Part shown: in pieces, positions 43,123 through 52,206 of the stretch | How the letters are laid out: every line of letters begins with the position of its first letter | Numbering within the stretch: position 1 is the stretch's first letter | Source: Syntrophaceae bacterium UBA6252 | GTDB taxonomy: Bacteria; Desulfobacterota; Syntrophia; Syntrophales; UBA6807 | Reading direction: 5' to 3' | Assembly (NCBI GenBank): GCA_002441265.1 | Contig: DJVQ01000025.1 | Location: 1-64,000, forward strand | DNA length: 64,000 nt | Notes under the pieces: generated by a model | Seen by the model: only the letters and a program-made list of their open reading frames with translations | Databases searched by the model: none | Told to the model about the DNA's origin: nothing | Position numbers and translations under genes: made by a program

Positions 43123-44352
43123 TTAGCGGATCAGCTGGTTCATTTCAAATATGGGCAGTAGAATGGCAACCACGATGAAGGCCACAAGGGCCCCCATGAC
43201 CAGGATCATCACCGGCTCGAGGAGGGAGGTGAGGACCACCAGCCTGGACGACGCTTCCTCCTCGCAGCTTCTGGAAACTTTCAGGAGCATGGCCTCGAGG
43301 GACCCGCTCTGCTCGCCCACGGAAATCATCTGGATGACGAAAGGCGGGAACAGCCCGCTCTCGGAAAGGGTTCCCGCGAGGCTTTTCCCTTCCGACACGT
43401 CCTCCCTGGTCTTCCGGATCGCTTCGGCCATGGGGCCGTTGTGAACCACCCTCTGGGCGATCTCCAGGGCCGTAAGGAGGGGAACGCCGCTTCCGAGAAG
43501 CGTACCCAGGGTGTGGCTGAATCTGGCCAGGAGGATCTTGTGGAAGATGTTCCCCGTGAGGGGGATCTTCAGCTTGATCCGGTCAAGGGTGAAGGCCCAC
43601 CGGCCGTACTTCCGGACGGCCAGGCGAAGGGCGAAGAACGCCCCGGCGGCTGCGATCAGCATCCCCCACCACCAGGAACGGACCACGTCGGACGTTCCGA
43701 TGAGGATCTGCGTGATCAGGGGGAGATCCTGATGCATCTCCTGGAAAATCGAGGCGATCTTCGGAATGATGAAGGTGGTGAGAAAGAAAAGCACGGAGGC
43801 GCCCACGAGAAACATGAAAACCGGATAGGCGAGCGACGCCAGCACCCGTCCCCTCAGGGCCTGCTGCATCTCCGTGTAGTCCGCCACCCGCTCGAGAACG
43901 AGGTGAAGGGTGCCCGACGTTTCGCCGGCCCGGACCATGTTCACGTAGAACGGGGAAAACACGCGGGGATACCGGGCAAGACTCCCGGCGAAGCTTTCGC
44001 CCTCGTTGATCTCCTCCCGGATTTCCGCAAGGATCTTCTTCAGCCGGGAATTCGCCGTCTGGGCAAGAAGGGAGGACAGGGACTGGACCAGGGGAAGGCC
44101 GGCGCCCAGCAGGGTGGCCAGTTCGCGGGTCATGGCGGAAAGATCGCGGCCCGCTATGCTGCGGAACCGCAGCAGGGCGAACTCCCGCTTCCGCTGGGGG
44201 CCTCCCTCCTGCTCCGACGTTTCCCCGATCTCGACGGGATAAAGACCTTCCTCCCGGAGTTTCTGTTTCGCCGCGGCAAGGCTCTCCCCGTTCAGGATCC
44301 CTTTCCGCTTCCGGCCCTTTTCGTCCAGGGCCTGGTACTCGAAAACCGGCAT
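43123..44352 (-). CDS. gspF: Type II secretion inner-membrane platform protein GspF
   Basis: Polytopic assembly-platform protein, 409 residues. It starts MPVFEYQALDEKGRKRKG, has two homologous GspF domains (from about residues 70 and 275; SGVPLLTALEIAQRVVHN) and three transmembrane segments, the last near the C-terminus (VIILVMGALVAFIVVAILL-like). It is the first gene of the gsp operon here, with GGAGG before the ATG. Confidence 0.96.
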   Translation of the reverse strand: MPVFEYQALDEKGRKRKGILNGESLAAAKQKLREEGLYPVEIGETSEQEGGPQRKREFALLRFRSIAGRDLSAMTRELATLLGAGLPLVQSLSSLLAQTANSRLKKILAEIREEINEGESFAGSLARYPRVFSPFYVNMVRAGETSGTLHLVLERVADYTEMQQALRGRVLASLAYPVFMFLVGASVLFFLTTFIIPKIASIFQEMHQDLPLITQILIGTSDVVRSWWWGMLIAAAGAFFALRLAVRKYGRWAFTLDRIKLKIPLTGNIFHKILLARFSHTLGTLLGSGVPLLTALEIAQRVVHNGPMAEAIRKTREDVSEGKSLAGTLSESGLFPPFVIQMISVGEQSGSLEAMLLKVSRSCEEEASSRLVVLTSLLEPVMILVMGALVAFIVVAILLPIFEMNQLIR

Positions 44353-44508
44353 GTTCCTCCTTCGCTTCCCCCTGCGTCCCTTTCCTCCCGGGACGGGGAC
44401 GCACGTTCCCGGGGGGCCGGCCCCGGAAAATGCGGCCCTGCCCGGAACAGCCTGTTTCCGGAAGGGTAAATAATTCCTCGAACGCTTTCAAGGAAAATCG
44501 GAAGCCCC

Positions 44509-45165
44509 TCAGCGGCTCACGGTGACTCCCTTCCGCTCGCAGCAGGTTCTCACGGGACAGCGGCTGCACAGGGGCGACACGGGCCGGCACAGCGTCCGGC
44601 CGAAAGCCACGAGGAGGGTGTTGTAGGAAGCCCAGAAGGGTCTCGGAAGCTTCCGCCGGAGGGCTTCCTCCGTTTCGTTCGGGGTCTTCGTGGAAACGTA
44701 GCCGAAACGGTTGGAGATGCGGTGGACATGGATGTCCACGCAGATCCCGTCCTTGCCGAAAGCGAGGGTGACGACGAGGTTGGCCGTTTTCCTTCCCACC
44801 CCCTTGAGGGCGAGCAGACCCTCCAGGGAGGACGGAACCCGGGAGTCGTGATGCTCCAGCAGCTCCCGGCTCACGCCGAGGATGGTCCGCGCCTTGTTCC
44901 GGTAAAACCCGACAGGATAGATCGTCCGGGCGATGGTCTCTTCCGGGAGACGAACCATGGCGGCGGGGGTGGACGCCAGGGAAAAGAGGCGTTCCGCCGC
45001 TTCTCCGGAAACCTCGTCTTTGGTCCTCAGGCTGAGGAGCGTGGCGATCAGGACCCGGTAAGGGTCCCGGTCCGTCCGGACCCTCTCCGCCACAAGGGGA
45101 AGCGGGTCCTCCCTGAGCGCCTCCTTCAGGATTCCGAGAACGGAAACGAGGGTTTCCGTTTCCAC
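44509..45165 (-). CDS. nth: Endonuclease III (base-excision DNA glycosylase/AP lyase)
   Basis: Repairs oxidised pyrimidines. The 218-residue protein has the helix-hairpin-helix LLALKGVGRKTANLVV with catalytic lysine, the catalytic aspartate in VDIHVHRISNRFG and the C-terminal 4Fe-4S cluster motif (CRPVSPLCSRCPVRTCC, pattern C-x6-C-x2-C-x5-C-like). The start is taken as GTG 45165, two bases after the fdhE stop; the frame further upstream lies within fdhE. Confidence 0.94.
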   Translation of the reverse strand: METETLVSVLGILKEALREDPLPLVAERVRTDRDPYRVLIATLLSLRTKDEVSGEAAERLFSLASTPAAMVRLPEETIARTIYPVGFYRNKARTILGVSRELLEHHDSRVPSSLEGLLALKGVGRKTANLVVTLAFGKDGICVDIHVHRISNRFGYVSTKTPNETEEALRRKLPRPFWASYNTLLVAFGRTLCRPVSPLCSRCPVRTCCERKGVTVSR

Positions 45166-45167
45166 GG

Positions 45168-46061
45168 TTATTCGTACCCTTCCTCGTTCGCCAGGATGTC
45201 GAGGTGGATCGTGGCGAGGTCTTCCACGTCCAGGCATGCGGGCCGGTTCATCTTCCGGAAATCCACCGTTTTGATGTACCGGTTGCAATTGTTGCAGACA
45301 TCGACCCGGTACTGCTCCTCCCCCTCGACGGAGAAATAGGCCAGGGTGTCCTGGTCGTCGTTCCCGCAGAAGGGGCACTTGAGCCGCAGGTAGGACCACT
45401 CGTATCCGCACTGGTTGCAGAAAAGAAAACGCACCCCTTCCTCGTTGCGGATCTCGGCGAGTTTCGGCTCCCTCCCGCAGATGGGACAGAATCCTTCGTT
45501 CCACCCCCTCTTTTTCAGGAGGGGGGCGTACCATTCGGCGATTTTCTCCAGGGACGGCCGGAGGCTTTCCTCTACGAACAGAGACAGAAGATCGAAGACT
45601 TCGTCCCCGTCGTCCTCCGTCTCCTCCTCCTCGCCGGCGCCTTCCCTTTCCTCCGGAATCGCTTCCGGGCCTTCCGTAAAGGAATCCCGGACGATGGTCT
45701 CGTAGGAGAGGGCCCCCGACGCAAGTTCCTCGAGAATCCGCGCCGATTCCTCGGGCGATTTCTTCTTTCCGATCTCCAGGAGGTCCCGGAAATAGGCTTC
45801 CGGCGCTTCCAGGTTGAGATCGCCTCCCGCGAAATCGACGAGCGGGAATCCCCCGCTCATCTTCTCCCCGGCGATCCGCTCGTCCAGGGAGATGAGGGAA
45901 GCACCGGTGCTCCGGCGGTGCTTCTCCCGGAGGATCAGGACCTCTTCAAGGATATCCAGCAGTTCCCCGTAATGGGGTTGTTCATGTTTGTAATGCTCGA
46001 TGGTTTTCAGGGATTGCCCGAGTATGGCCGCCATGGGCAGGTTAACCTCTTCTTTTTTCAT
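45168..46061 (-). CDS. fdhE: Formate dehydrogenase accessory protein FdhE
   Basis: Cytoplasmic rubredoxin-like protein needed for formate dehydrogenase biogenesis, thought to act before Tat export. The 297-residue protein has paired zinc/iron knuckles (FCPICGREP, FLFCNQCGYEW, KCPFCGNDD, VDVCNNCNRYIK), the FdhE hallmark. I chose ATG 46061 (MKKEEVNLPM); a TTG at 46085 would add 8 residues. It follows fdnGHI, separated by a strong terminator. Confidence 0.93.
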   Translation of the reverse strand: MKKEEVNLPMAAILGQSLKTIEHYKHEQPHYGELLDILEEVLILREKHRRSTGASLISLDERIAGEKMSGGFPLVDFAGGDLNLEAPEAYFRDLLEIGKKKSPEESARILEELASGALSYETIVRDSFTEGPEAIPEEREGAGEEEETEDDGDEVFDLLSLFVEESLRPSLEKIAEWYAPLLKKRGWNEGFCPICGREPKLAEIRNEEGVRFLFCNQCGYEWSYLRLKCPFCGNDDQDTLAYFSVEGEEQYRVDVCNNCNRYIKTVDFRKMNRPACLDVEDLATIHLDILANEEGYE

Positions 46062-46129
46062 ATTCTTTATTCCCGTCGGATTCAATGTCCGAACAGGTAT
46101 CTGTACTTAAATCATTCCATCTCTTTCGG

Positions 46130-46169
46130 CAAGAAAAAAAGGGCCCGGCTCCGGGAAGGAGTCGGGCCC
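46130..46169 (-). terminator. Rho-independent terminator after fdnI
   Basis: GGGCCCGGCTCC (46141-46152) pairs with GGAGTCGGGCCC (46158-46169) over 12 bp with one G-T pair and a 5-base loop. On the minus strand it is followed by TTTTTTTCTTG. It separates fdnGHI from fdhE and nth, so the latter depend on read-through or their own promoter. Confidence 0.9.
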
Positions 46170-46186
46170 TTGCCGGGGAAAAACGG

Positions 46187-46864
46187 TTATGCGTGATGGG
46201 AGGAAGGTTTCTTCTCTTCCCCGTAAACGACAAGCTTGCCCGACTCCTCCATCTCATGGAGCCACTTGGGATGCTGCTTCTTCACCCAGGCCCGGGTGAC
46301 CCATCCCGTCACCATGGCCGGAAGGGACCCCGGCGAACCGATGGTCCCCAGGTAGAGGTGGACGAAAAAGAACGGGAAGATGACGAGGAATCCCAGAGCG
46401 TGGAGGAAATACATGAACCGGACGAGATTCATGTTGAGGGACAGGGGAAACCACATGATGAGCCCGCTCACCACCATGACGGCGCCGAAAAGCGCCACGG
46501 TGATGAAGAACATCTTCTGGCCGGGGTTGTATTTCCCCACCTCGGGAACGTGGTCCACGTGCCACAGGTAGCCGCCCGCCGTCTTGATCCATTCGATGTC
46601 CTCGGGAAACGAGAACACGCCCGCCTCCCGCCACCACATGAGAATGGAAAAGAAGAGGGACACGGCGAAGAAGAGGCCCGTGAAATTATGGATCAGCTTC
46701 AGGTTCTTCAGCCCTCCCACGGGAACGGCAAGGAAGTTCAGAGAGTGGAACATCATGCCGAGACCCGTGATCATGAGGAGGATGCAGGAAATGGCCAAAG
46801 ACCAGTGAACGATCCTCTCAAACGCGTCGGTTGCCTTGATCATGCCTTTTTTCATGTTCCTCAC
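46187..46864 (-). CDS. fdnI: Formate dehydrogenase-N cytochrome b subunit (gamma)
   Basis: Membrane subunit passing electrons from the periplasmic dehydrogenase to the quinone pool. The 225-residue protein has four hydrophobic helices and the heme-ligand histidines expected of FdnI: AFERIVHWSLAISCILLMIT, LKLIHNFTGLFF and FFFVHLYLGTIGSP. It is 6 bases from fdnH. Its C-terminus is cytoplasmic and charged. Confidence 0.93.
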   Translation of the reverse strand: MRNMKKGMIKATDAFERIVHWSLAISCILLMITGLGMMFHSLNFLAVPVGGLKNLKLIHNFTGLFFAVSLFFSILMWWREAGVFSFPEDIEWIKTAGGYLWHVDHVPEVGKYNPGQKMFFITVALFGAVMVVSGLIMWFPLSLNMNLVRFMYFLHALGFLVIFPFFFVHLYLGTIGSPGSLPAMVTGWVTRAWVKKQHPKWLHEMEESGKLVVYGEEKKPSSHHA

Positions 46865-46870
46865 CTCCCG

Positions 46871-47653
46871 TTACTGGGCCGACGAATCCCCGGACTCATC
46901 CGGAGACTTGGGACCGTGGATGATGTAGTGGAGGAAGGATCCCAGAAGAACGCCCCCCGCCGCAAGAAGGCTCAGGGGCTTCAGCCAGTCTTTCCACGCG
47001 ATGACGGTAAGCGGCACCCTGGGTTTCTCCGGCAGCTTCGCATACAGGGAGACCTTTTCCGGAAGCACGTAGACGAAATGGGTTCCCCCTACGAATTTGT
47101 CGCCGTAGACGGTCGCGTCCCCGCCGACTTCCTTCGCCCGGGCCGCCGCGACGGCAAGGATCTTCTCCTTTTCTCCGAAGAGGAGGGCTCCCGTGGGACA
47201 GGCCTTGACGCAGGCCGGAATCATGCTGTTCTCCACCCGGGACTGGCACATGTCGCACTTGGCCACCTTGTCCGTCGCGGGATCGTACTTGGGAACCTCG
47301 AACGGGCAGGCGAAAATGCACTCCTTGCAACCGATGCACTTTTCACGGTCGAGGCCGACGGTGCCGAACGCCGTGTAGTGAAGGGCGCCGCTGGGGCACA
47401 CCTTGACGCAGGCGGCGTCGGTGCAGTGCATGCAGGCCTCGTTCCGGAAAAACCACTTCACGCCGTTTCCGTTGGAGACTTCCTGAAAATGCATGAGCGT
47501 CCAGGTGGTGGGCTGAAGCGCCGGCGGATTCTGGTAGGTCCCGGTGTTTCTGGTCTGCCTCGCGGGAAGCTGGTTCCATTGCTTGCAGGCGAGCTGGCAG
47601 CCCCGGCACCCGGTGCATTTCGAACCGTCGTACAGTTTCACATATTCCGCCAT
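46871..47653 (-). CDS. fdnH: Formate dehydrogenase-N iron-sulfur subunit (beta)
   Basis: Electron-transfer subunit with four 4Fe-4S clusters. The 260-residue protein shows cysteine clusters CTGCRGCQLACKQWN, CMHCTDAACVKVCPSGA, CIGCKECIFACPFEVPK and CDMCQSRVENSMIPACVKAC, and a single C-terminal transmembrane helix (PLSLLAAGGVLLGSFLHY) that anchors it to the membrane. It begins one base after fdnG ends. Confidence 0.95.
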   Translation of the reverse strand: MAEYVKLYDGSKCTGCRGCQLACKQWNQLPARQTRNTGTYQNPPALQPTTWTLMHFQEVSNGNGVKWFFRNEACMHCTDAACVKVCPSGALHYTAFGTVGLDREKCIGCKECIFACPFEVPKYDPATDKVAKCDMCQSRVENSMIPACVKACPTGALLFGEKEKILAVAAARAKEVGGDATVYGDKFVGGTHFVYVLPEKVSLYAKLPEKPRVPLTVIAWKDWLKPLSLLAAGGVLLGSFLHYIIHGPKSPDESGDSSAQ

Positions 47654-47654
47654 G

Positions 47655-50600
47655 TTACTTCACCCCCTTTCTATCGACATTCACCATGAACGCCTTGCTC
47701 TCCGGGATCATGGTGTTTGGATCCCCGATGAACGGGGTCAGGAGGTTTGCCGAATCGCCGAACGTGAACACCTCCGGTTTCTTGTCGTCGTGGGAGTATT
47801 TCCGCATGGCCGTGGTGACCCACCCGTAATGCCACGGGATACCCACCTGGTGGATCGTCTGGCCGTTGATGTCGAAGGGTTTGAACCGGGCCGTGACAAT
47901 GGCCACCGCGTCGACTTCCCCCCTCACCGACCGGACCACGACGGAATCGCCGTTGCCGATCCCCTTCAGCTTCGCCAGTTCCTCGCTCATCTCGACGAAC
48001 ATGGAGGGCTGCATCTCCGCAAGCCAGGAACACCAGCGGGTCATGAGGCCCGTCTGCCAGTGCTCGCTCACCCGGTAGGTGGAGCAGACGAAGGGGAACC
48101 GGGGGTCGCATGTGGCCCGCAGATCGAGTTCCGTGCCGCCCACGTCGAAACGGCGGATCGTCGGATTGATGAACTGCGGGGAAAGAAGGTTCTTGTCGAT
48201 GGGGCACTCGAGCGGCTCGTAGTGCTCCGGGAAGGGCCCGTCGGCAAGGCCGGGCCCGAAGATGGACGCCACGCCGTCCGGTTTCATGATGAAGGGCGGA
48301 CGACCCGCGCCGGGCGCCGCCACACCGTCGGGAACGTCTCCGGTCCACTTGGCGCCGTCCCAGATAATGACGGGATGTTCCGTGTCCCAGGGCAGTCCCG
48401 TCTCGGGATCGACGGAAGCGCCGTTGTAGATGATCCGCCGGTTCACGGGCCAGCTCCAGGCCCACTCGGGGTAGATGCCGATGGGAGTGGTGTCTTTCCT
48501 GCTTCTCCTGGCGGCCATGTTGCCCTTTTCCGTGTAGGAATTGCAGTAGAGCCAGTTTCCGGAGGAGGTGGAACCGTCGTCCTGGAGCAGGGCGAACGAG
48601 GGAACGAGAGACCCCTTCTTGTAGAGAACGCCGTTGATTTCCTTATCTTCCAGGAAATACCCGTTGATCTCCTTCGCGATGGCATGGGCGTCCAGGTGGG
48701 TGACCCTGCCGAAGGCGTCCTTGGGACCGTAATCCCAGGTCAGCTTCGTGACGGCCTCCTTCAGGGGGCCGCCTTCCTTCTCATACAGCTCCCGCACCTT
48801 GAGGAAGAGCTCCGAAATGAGTTCCCCGTCGGGGGTCGCCTCTCCGGGGGAGTTCACCGCCTTGTAGCGCCACTGCATCCACCGGCCGCTGTTGGTGATG
48901 CTCCCTTCCTTCTCGATCGAGGCGGAGCAGGGAAGCATGAAGACCTCCGTCTTGATCTTCGCCGGGTCCATCCCCGGGCCTTTCCAGAAGGAACCGGTCT
49001 CGCTGTCGAAGATGTTGACGTTCACCATCCAGTCGAGCTTGGCCATGGCCTGTCTTGTCTTGTTGGAACTCGCACCGCTGCAGGCCGGGTTCTGCCCCCA
49101 GGAAAAGAAACCCGTGAACTCTCCCTTGTACATGGCGTCGAAGAGGCTGAGCCAGGAATAGTTCTTTCCGTCGTCCAGCCTGGGGAGCAGATCGTAGGCT
49201 TCCTCCGGCGCGACGTTCGTGCCGTAGAAGGCGCGGAGCAGGCTCGTGATGTACTTGGAATAGTTCTTCCACCAGTTGAGGCTCTTCGGCTCGGTGGTGG
49301 CCGGCGTGCTCTTCTCGATGTAGTCCTTGAGGCTCGGGAGAGAGGCCAGCGGAGCCCGGAGATAGCCGGGCAGGATGTGGAAGAGAAGCGCGTAATCGGT
49401 GGACCCCTGAACGTTGGACTCGCCCCGAAGCGCGTTGACGCCGCCGCCGGCGACGCCCATGTTGGCCAGCAGCGTCTGGATGATGCTCATGGCCCGGATG
49501 TTCTGGACCCCCACGGTGTGCTGGGTCCAGCCCATGGCGTACAGGATGGTTCCCGCCTTTCCATTCTGCCCCGTCGCCGCATAGGTCTTGTAGACCTGGA
49601 GGAGCTTGTCCACCGGCGTTCCCGTGATCTTGGAGACCAGTTCGGGCGTGTACCGGTCGTATTGTTTCCGGAGAAGCTGGAACACGCAGTTGGGATCCTG
49701 GAGGGTCGGGTCCTTCAGGATGACCCCGTCGGCGCCCTTCTGGAAGGACCAGGTGGACTTGTCGTACTTCGTGCCGTTGAGGCCCGAGAACACGCCGTCG
49801 TTCTCCCCGGGAAGCCTGAACGCGGGATTCACGAGGAATGGGGCGTTGCTGTAGAATTTGACGTATTTTTCGTTATAGAGGTTGTTGTCCAGGATGTACT
49901 TGATCATTCCGCCCAGGAAGGCGATGTCCGTCCCCGATCTCAGGGGGGCGTACAGGTGGGCCCTCGACGAGGTCTGGGTGAACCGGGGATCGACGTTGAC
50001 GAGCGTCGCCCCCTTCTCCATGGCCTTCTGGATGTACTTGAAGGAAATGGGATGATTGGAAGCGGGGTTGCTTCCCATGGCCAGGATACAGTCACTGAAC
50101 TGAATATCGATCCAGTGATTCGTCATCGCGCCGCGTCCGAACGACTCTGCCAGAGCCGCTACCGTGGCGCTGTGTCATATCCGGGCCTGGTGCTCGATGT
50201 AAACCAGACCGAGGGACCGGAGGAATTTCTGGTAGATGTAGCATTCCTCGTTGTCCATGGCGGCACTGCCCACGGAGGCGATGCCGTTGGTCCGGTTGAC
50301 CTTCTGGCCTTTTTCGTTGAATTCGGTGAAGCTCTTGTCCCGGCTGTCCTTGATCCGGCGGGCGATTTCGTCGAGGGCCCACTCCAGGGAAACTTCCTTC
50401 CACTCGGTGGCGTACGGTGCCCGGTAAAGCGGTTTGTCCAGGCGGCCCTTGTTCACGGACAGCTGGTAGATGGACCCCCCCTTGCTGCACAGGGACCCCT
50501 GGCTGATGGGATGGTCCGGGTCGCCTTCCGTGTTGACGACCTTTCCTCCCCGCGTGGAAACAATGATCCCGCACCCCACGGAACAATAGGGGCAGATCGT

Positions 50601-50732
50601 CGTGGTTTCCTTCGCGTACTGGATCTTCAGCGGCTGCGCATGGGCCGCGACGGGCTTCAGACTGACCCCAAGCCCCCCCGACACCAGTGCAGCGCCCGAA
50701 ACTTTGAGGAAACCTCTCCTAGTCACCTCCAT
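47655..50732 (-). CDS. fdnG: Selenocysteine-containing formate dehydrogenase-N catalytic subunit (alpha), in-frame UGA
   Basis: Periplasmic molybdopterin enzyme oxidising formate to CO2. Translation reads through one UGA (50175-50177, residue 186) in the context QARI-Sec-HSATVAALAESFGRG, the conserved Sec site of FDH-N. The full product is about 1025 residues. It has a Tat signal (TRRGFLKVSGAALVSGG), an N-terminal 4Fe-4S site (CPYCSVGCG plus GSLCSKG) and the molybdopterin domains to the C-terminus. The ATG at 50732 has GGAG 9 bases upstream; an earlier ATG at 50825 would precede the Tat motif by 31 residues. Confidence 0.95.
50137..50177 (-). promoter_or_regulatory. Probable bacterial SECIS element with Sec UGA codon of fdnG
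   Basis: After the UGA the minus strand can form GGCTCT-GGC-AGAGTC about 20-34 bases downstream, the distance at which the E. coli fdh SECIS apical loop lies. The sequence after UGA (CACAGCGCCACGGTAGC) also closely resembles the E. coli fdnG context. Folding was judged by eye only. Confidence 0.55.
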
Positions 50733-50903
50733 ATCGCTGCGCTCCTTTCTTTGGATTTGAGCTGTCTCCTTTCCAAACACGGGAGGCGCAGCCGTTTCCG
50801 GCGACACCCAATGTCCATTCTTCATGGAGAAAAATTCTCTTTAGAAGTAATGGATCGGAGAGGTTATACTGGTTGCCGACCTCTGTGAAAGAACAAACAA
50901 CAG

Positions 50904-50926
50904 AAAGCCCAAAGAATGTGGGCCTT
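50904..50926 (-). terminator. Hairpin with T-rich tail in the fdnG leader (possible attenuator)
   Basis: On the minus strand AAGGCCC and GGGCTTT pair over 7 bp around ACATTCTTT, followed by CTGTTGTTTGTTCTTT. It lies only about 10-15 bases after the predicted transcription start of fdnG, so it is not simply the terminator of the upstream operon. Confidence 0.45.
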
Positions 50927-50938
50927 CAGAATCGCTTA

Positions 50939-50967
50939 TTCATAGCGGGTCGCAATATCTCTGTCAA
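50939..50967 (-). promoter_or_regulatory. Sigma-70 type promoter of the fdnGHI operon
   Basis: Minus-strand TTGACA (plus 50962-50967) and TATGAA (plus 50939-50944), spacer exactly 17 bases. It gives a leader of about 200 bases before the fdnG start codon. Confidence 0.8.
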
Positions 50968-51025
50968 GGAATTTTTTACCCATTCATTTATATGATTCAA
51001 TTACATAAATGAAAAAGAGGTCCGT

Positions 51026-51475
51026 TCAAACCCCCTTGCCGAAGGCGTCCTCCAGGGCTTTTTCCTCCCCCGCACCCCCCTCCATCCCCGTCCAGAAGAC
51101 CTCGATCCGGTCGATGAGGCAAAGCGCCTGGAGGGGATTCATTTTCTCCACTTTTTCGGAAAGATATTCCACGTCGATTCCCCGGTGGGTCCCGAGCTTT
51201 TCGTACTTCTCCACCTCCTCCAGATCCCAGGCGAGGAAGGAGGGCCACCGGTCGAAACGCTTCGGATCGTAACGGGCGTTGCGCAGGGCGTCGCACAGGA
51301 GAAGGATCTCGTCCCTGTCGAAGATCCCCTCGAGGGATTTCCACGCCCACCGGAGAAGGGCGTCATAACGGCCGAGATCCCGCTGCAGAAGGTCCCGGGG
51401 ATCCCCCCGTCTGCCGTCCACCCGTTCCCGGACGGGTCCATCCAGGGGAAGGGATACGATTGGTTTTTCCTCCAT
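51026..51475 (-). CDS. Hypothetical protein (149 aa), downstream of GT2
   Basis: A soluble, charged, probably helical 149-residue protein with no signal peptide or membrane segment (MEEKPIVSLPLDGPVRER at the start; WPSFLAWDLEEVEKYEKLG in the middle). GAGGACGACGGC lies before the ATG. It ends the four-gene minus-strand unit 54462-51026. I do not recognise a family. Confidence 0.65.
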   Translation of the reverse strand: MEEKPIVSLPLDGPVRERVDGRRGDPRDLLQRDLGRYDALLRWAWKSLEGIFDRDEILLLCDALRNARYDPKRFDRWPSFLAWDLEEVEKYEKLGTHRGIDVEYLSEKVEKMNPLQALCLIDRIEVFWTGMEGGAGEEKALEDAFGKGV

Positions 51476-51492
51476 GCCGTCGTCCTCTCTCA

Positions 51493-52206
51493 TCATCGGA
51501 AAAGATTGTATTTCAGAATGCACCAGAGGGCCCGGAAACCGTCCCTCCAGCCGATCTTTTTGCCGTCCCTGTAAGTCCGCCCGTAGTAGGAAACAGGCAC
51601 CTCGCAAATCCGGAGGTGTTTTTTCCCGGCGATTTTGGCGGTGATCTCCGGTTCGAAGCCGAACCGGTTCTCCTCGATGGTGATTCCCTCCAGGGCCTCC
51701 TTCCGGAACACCTTGTAGCACGTCTCCATGTCGGTCAGCGCAAGGCGCGTCAGCAGGTTGGAAAGAAGGGTGAGAAACCGGTTGCCCGCGTAATGCCAGA
51801 GGCGGCCGGTCCGCCGGTGCCCGCGATCGGCGAACCGGGACCCGTATACCACATCCGCCCGGTTTTCGAGAATGGGCCCAAGGAGCCGGAAATAGTCCCG
51901 GGGGTCGTACTCCAGGTCGGCATCCTGGATGAGAACCACGTCCCCTTTCACTTCCCGAAACCCCGTCCGCAGCGCCGCGCCTTTTCCCCGGTTCGCCTCA
52001 TGGAACAGGGCCCGCACCCGGGGGTCCCCGTACGCTCTGAGAAAATCCCCCGTGCCGTCGGCGGAACCGTCGTCCACGACAAGAACCTCCTTTTCGAAGG
52101 GCGCCGACAGAACGGCATCGAGGACCTTTCCGATGGTTCCCGCTTCATTGAAGACGGGAATAACGACGGACAGAAGGAATCCTTCTCCGGAGGACATCGG
52201 CTTCAT
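51493..52206 (-). CDS. Glycosyltransferase family 2 (polyprenyl-phosphate sugar transferase type)
   Basis: A 237-residue GT-A enzyme with LSVVIPVFNEAGTIGKVL, the nucleotide-binding VLVVDDGSADGT, the DxD-like LIQDADLEYDP and GSRFADRG. This is the dolichol-phosphate-mannose synthase-like layout that charges a lipid carrier with a sugar, here without C-terminal membrane helices. The ATG overlaps the stop of the upstream membrane protein (ATGA). That protein could be the GT-C partner that uses the lipid-linked sugar. Confidence 0.9.
   Translation of the reverse strand: MKPMSSGEGFLLSVVIPVFNEAGTIGKVLDAVLSAPFEKEVLVVDDGSADGTGDFLRAYGDPRVRALFHEANRGKGAALRTGFREVKGDVVLIQDADLEYDPRDYFRLLGPILENRADVVYGSRFADRGHRRTGRLWHYAGNRFLTLLSNLLTRLALTDMETCYKVFRKEALEGITIEENRFGFEPEITAKIAGKKHLRICEVPVSYYGRTYRDGKKIGWRDGFRALWCILKYNLFR

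Noticed and set aside
45166..45534. N-terminal extension of endonuclease III
   Set aside because: The frame continues into fdhE, but the extension is antisense-like composition in another frame of a real gene and has no similarity to Nth; GTG 45165 gives normal length.
50175..50177. In-frame stop splitting the formate dehydrogenase alpha gene (pseudogene?)
   Set aside because: The UGA is in the exact Sec position (ARI-U-HSATVA), both flanking frames are intact and conserved, and selB is present. It is Sec, not a nonsense mutation.
47544..50888. Very long plus-strand open frame (over 1100 codons) opposite fdnG/fdnH
   Set aside because: It is antisense to a well-supported formate dehydrogenase operon, has Pro/Arg/Gly-rich composition without domain signatures, and is a by-product of high GC content. 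The same applies to long frames at 1200-3581, 3578-5572, 32650-35118 and 56170-58155.
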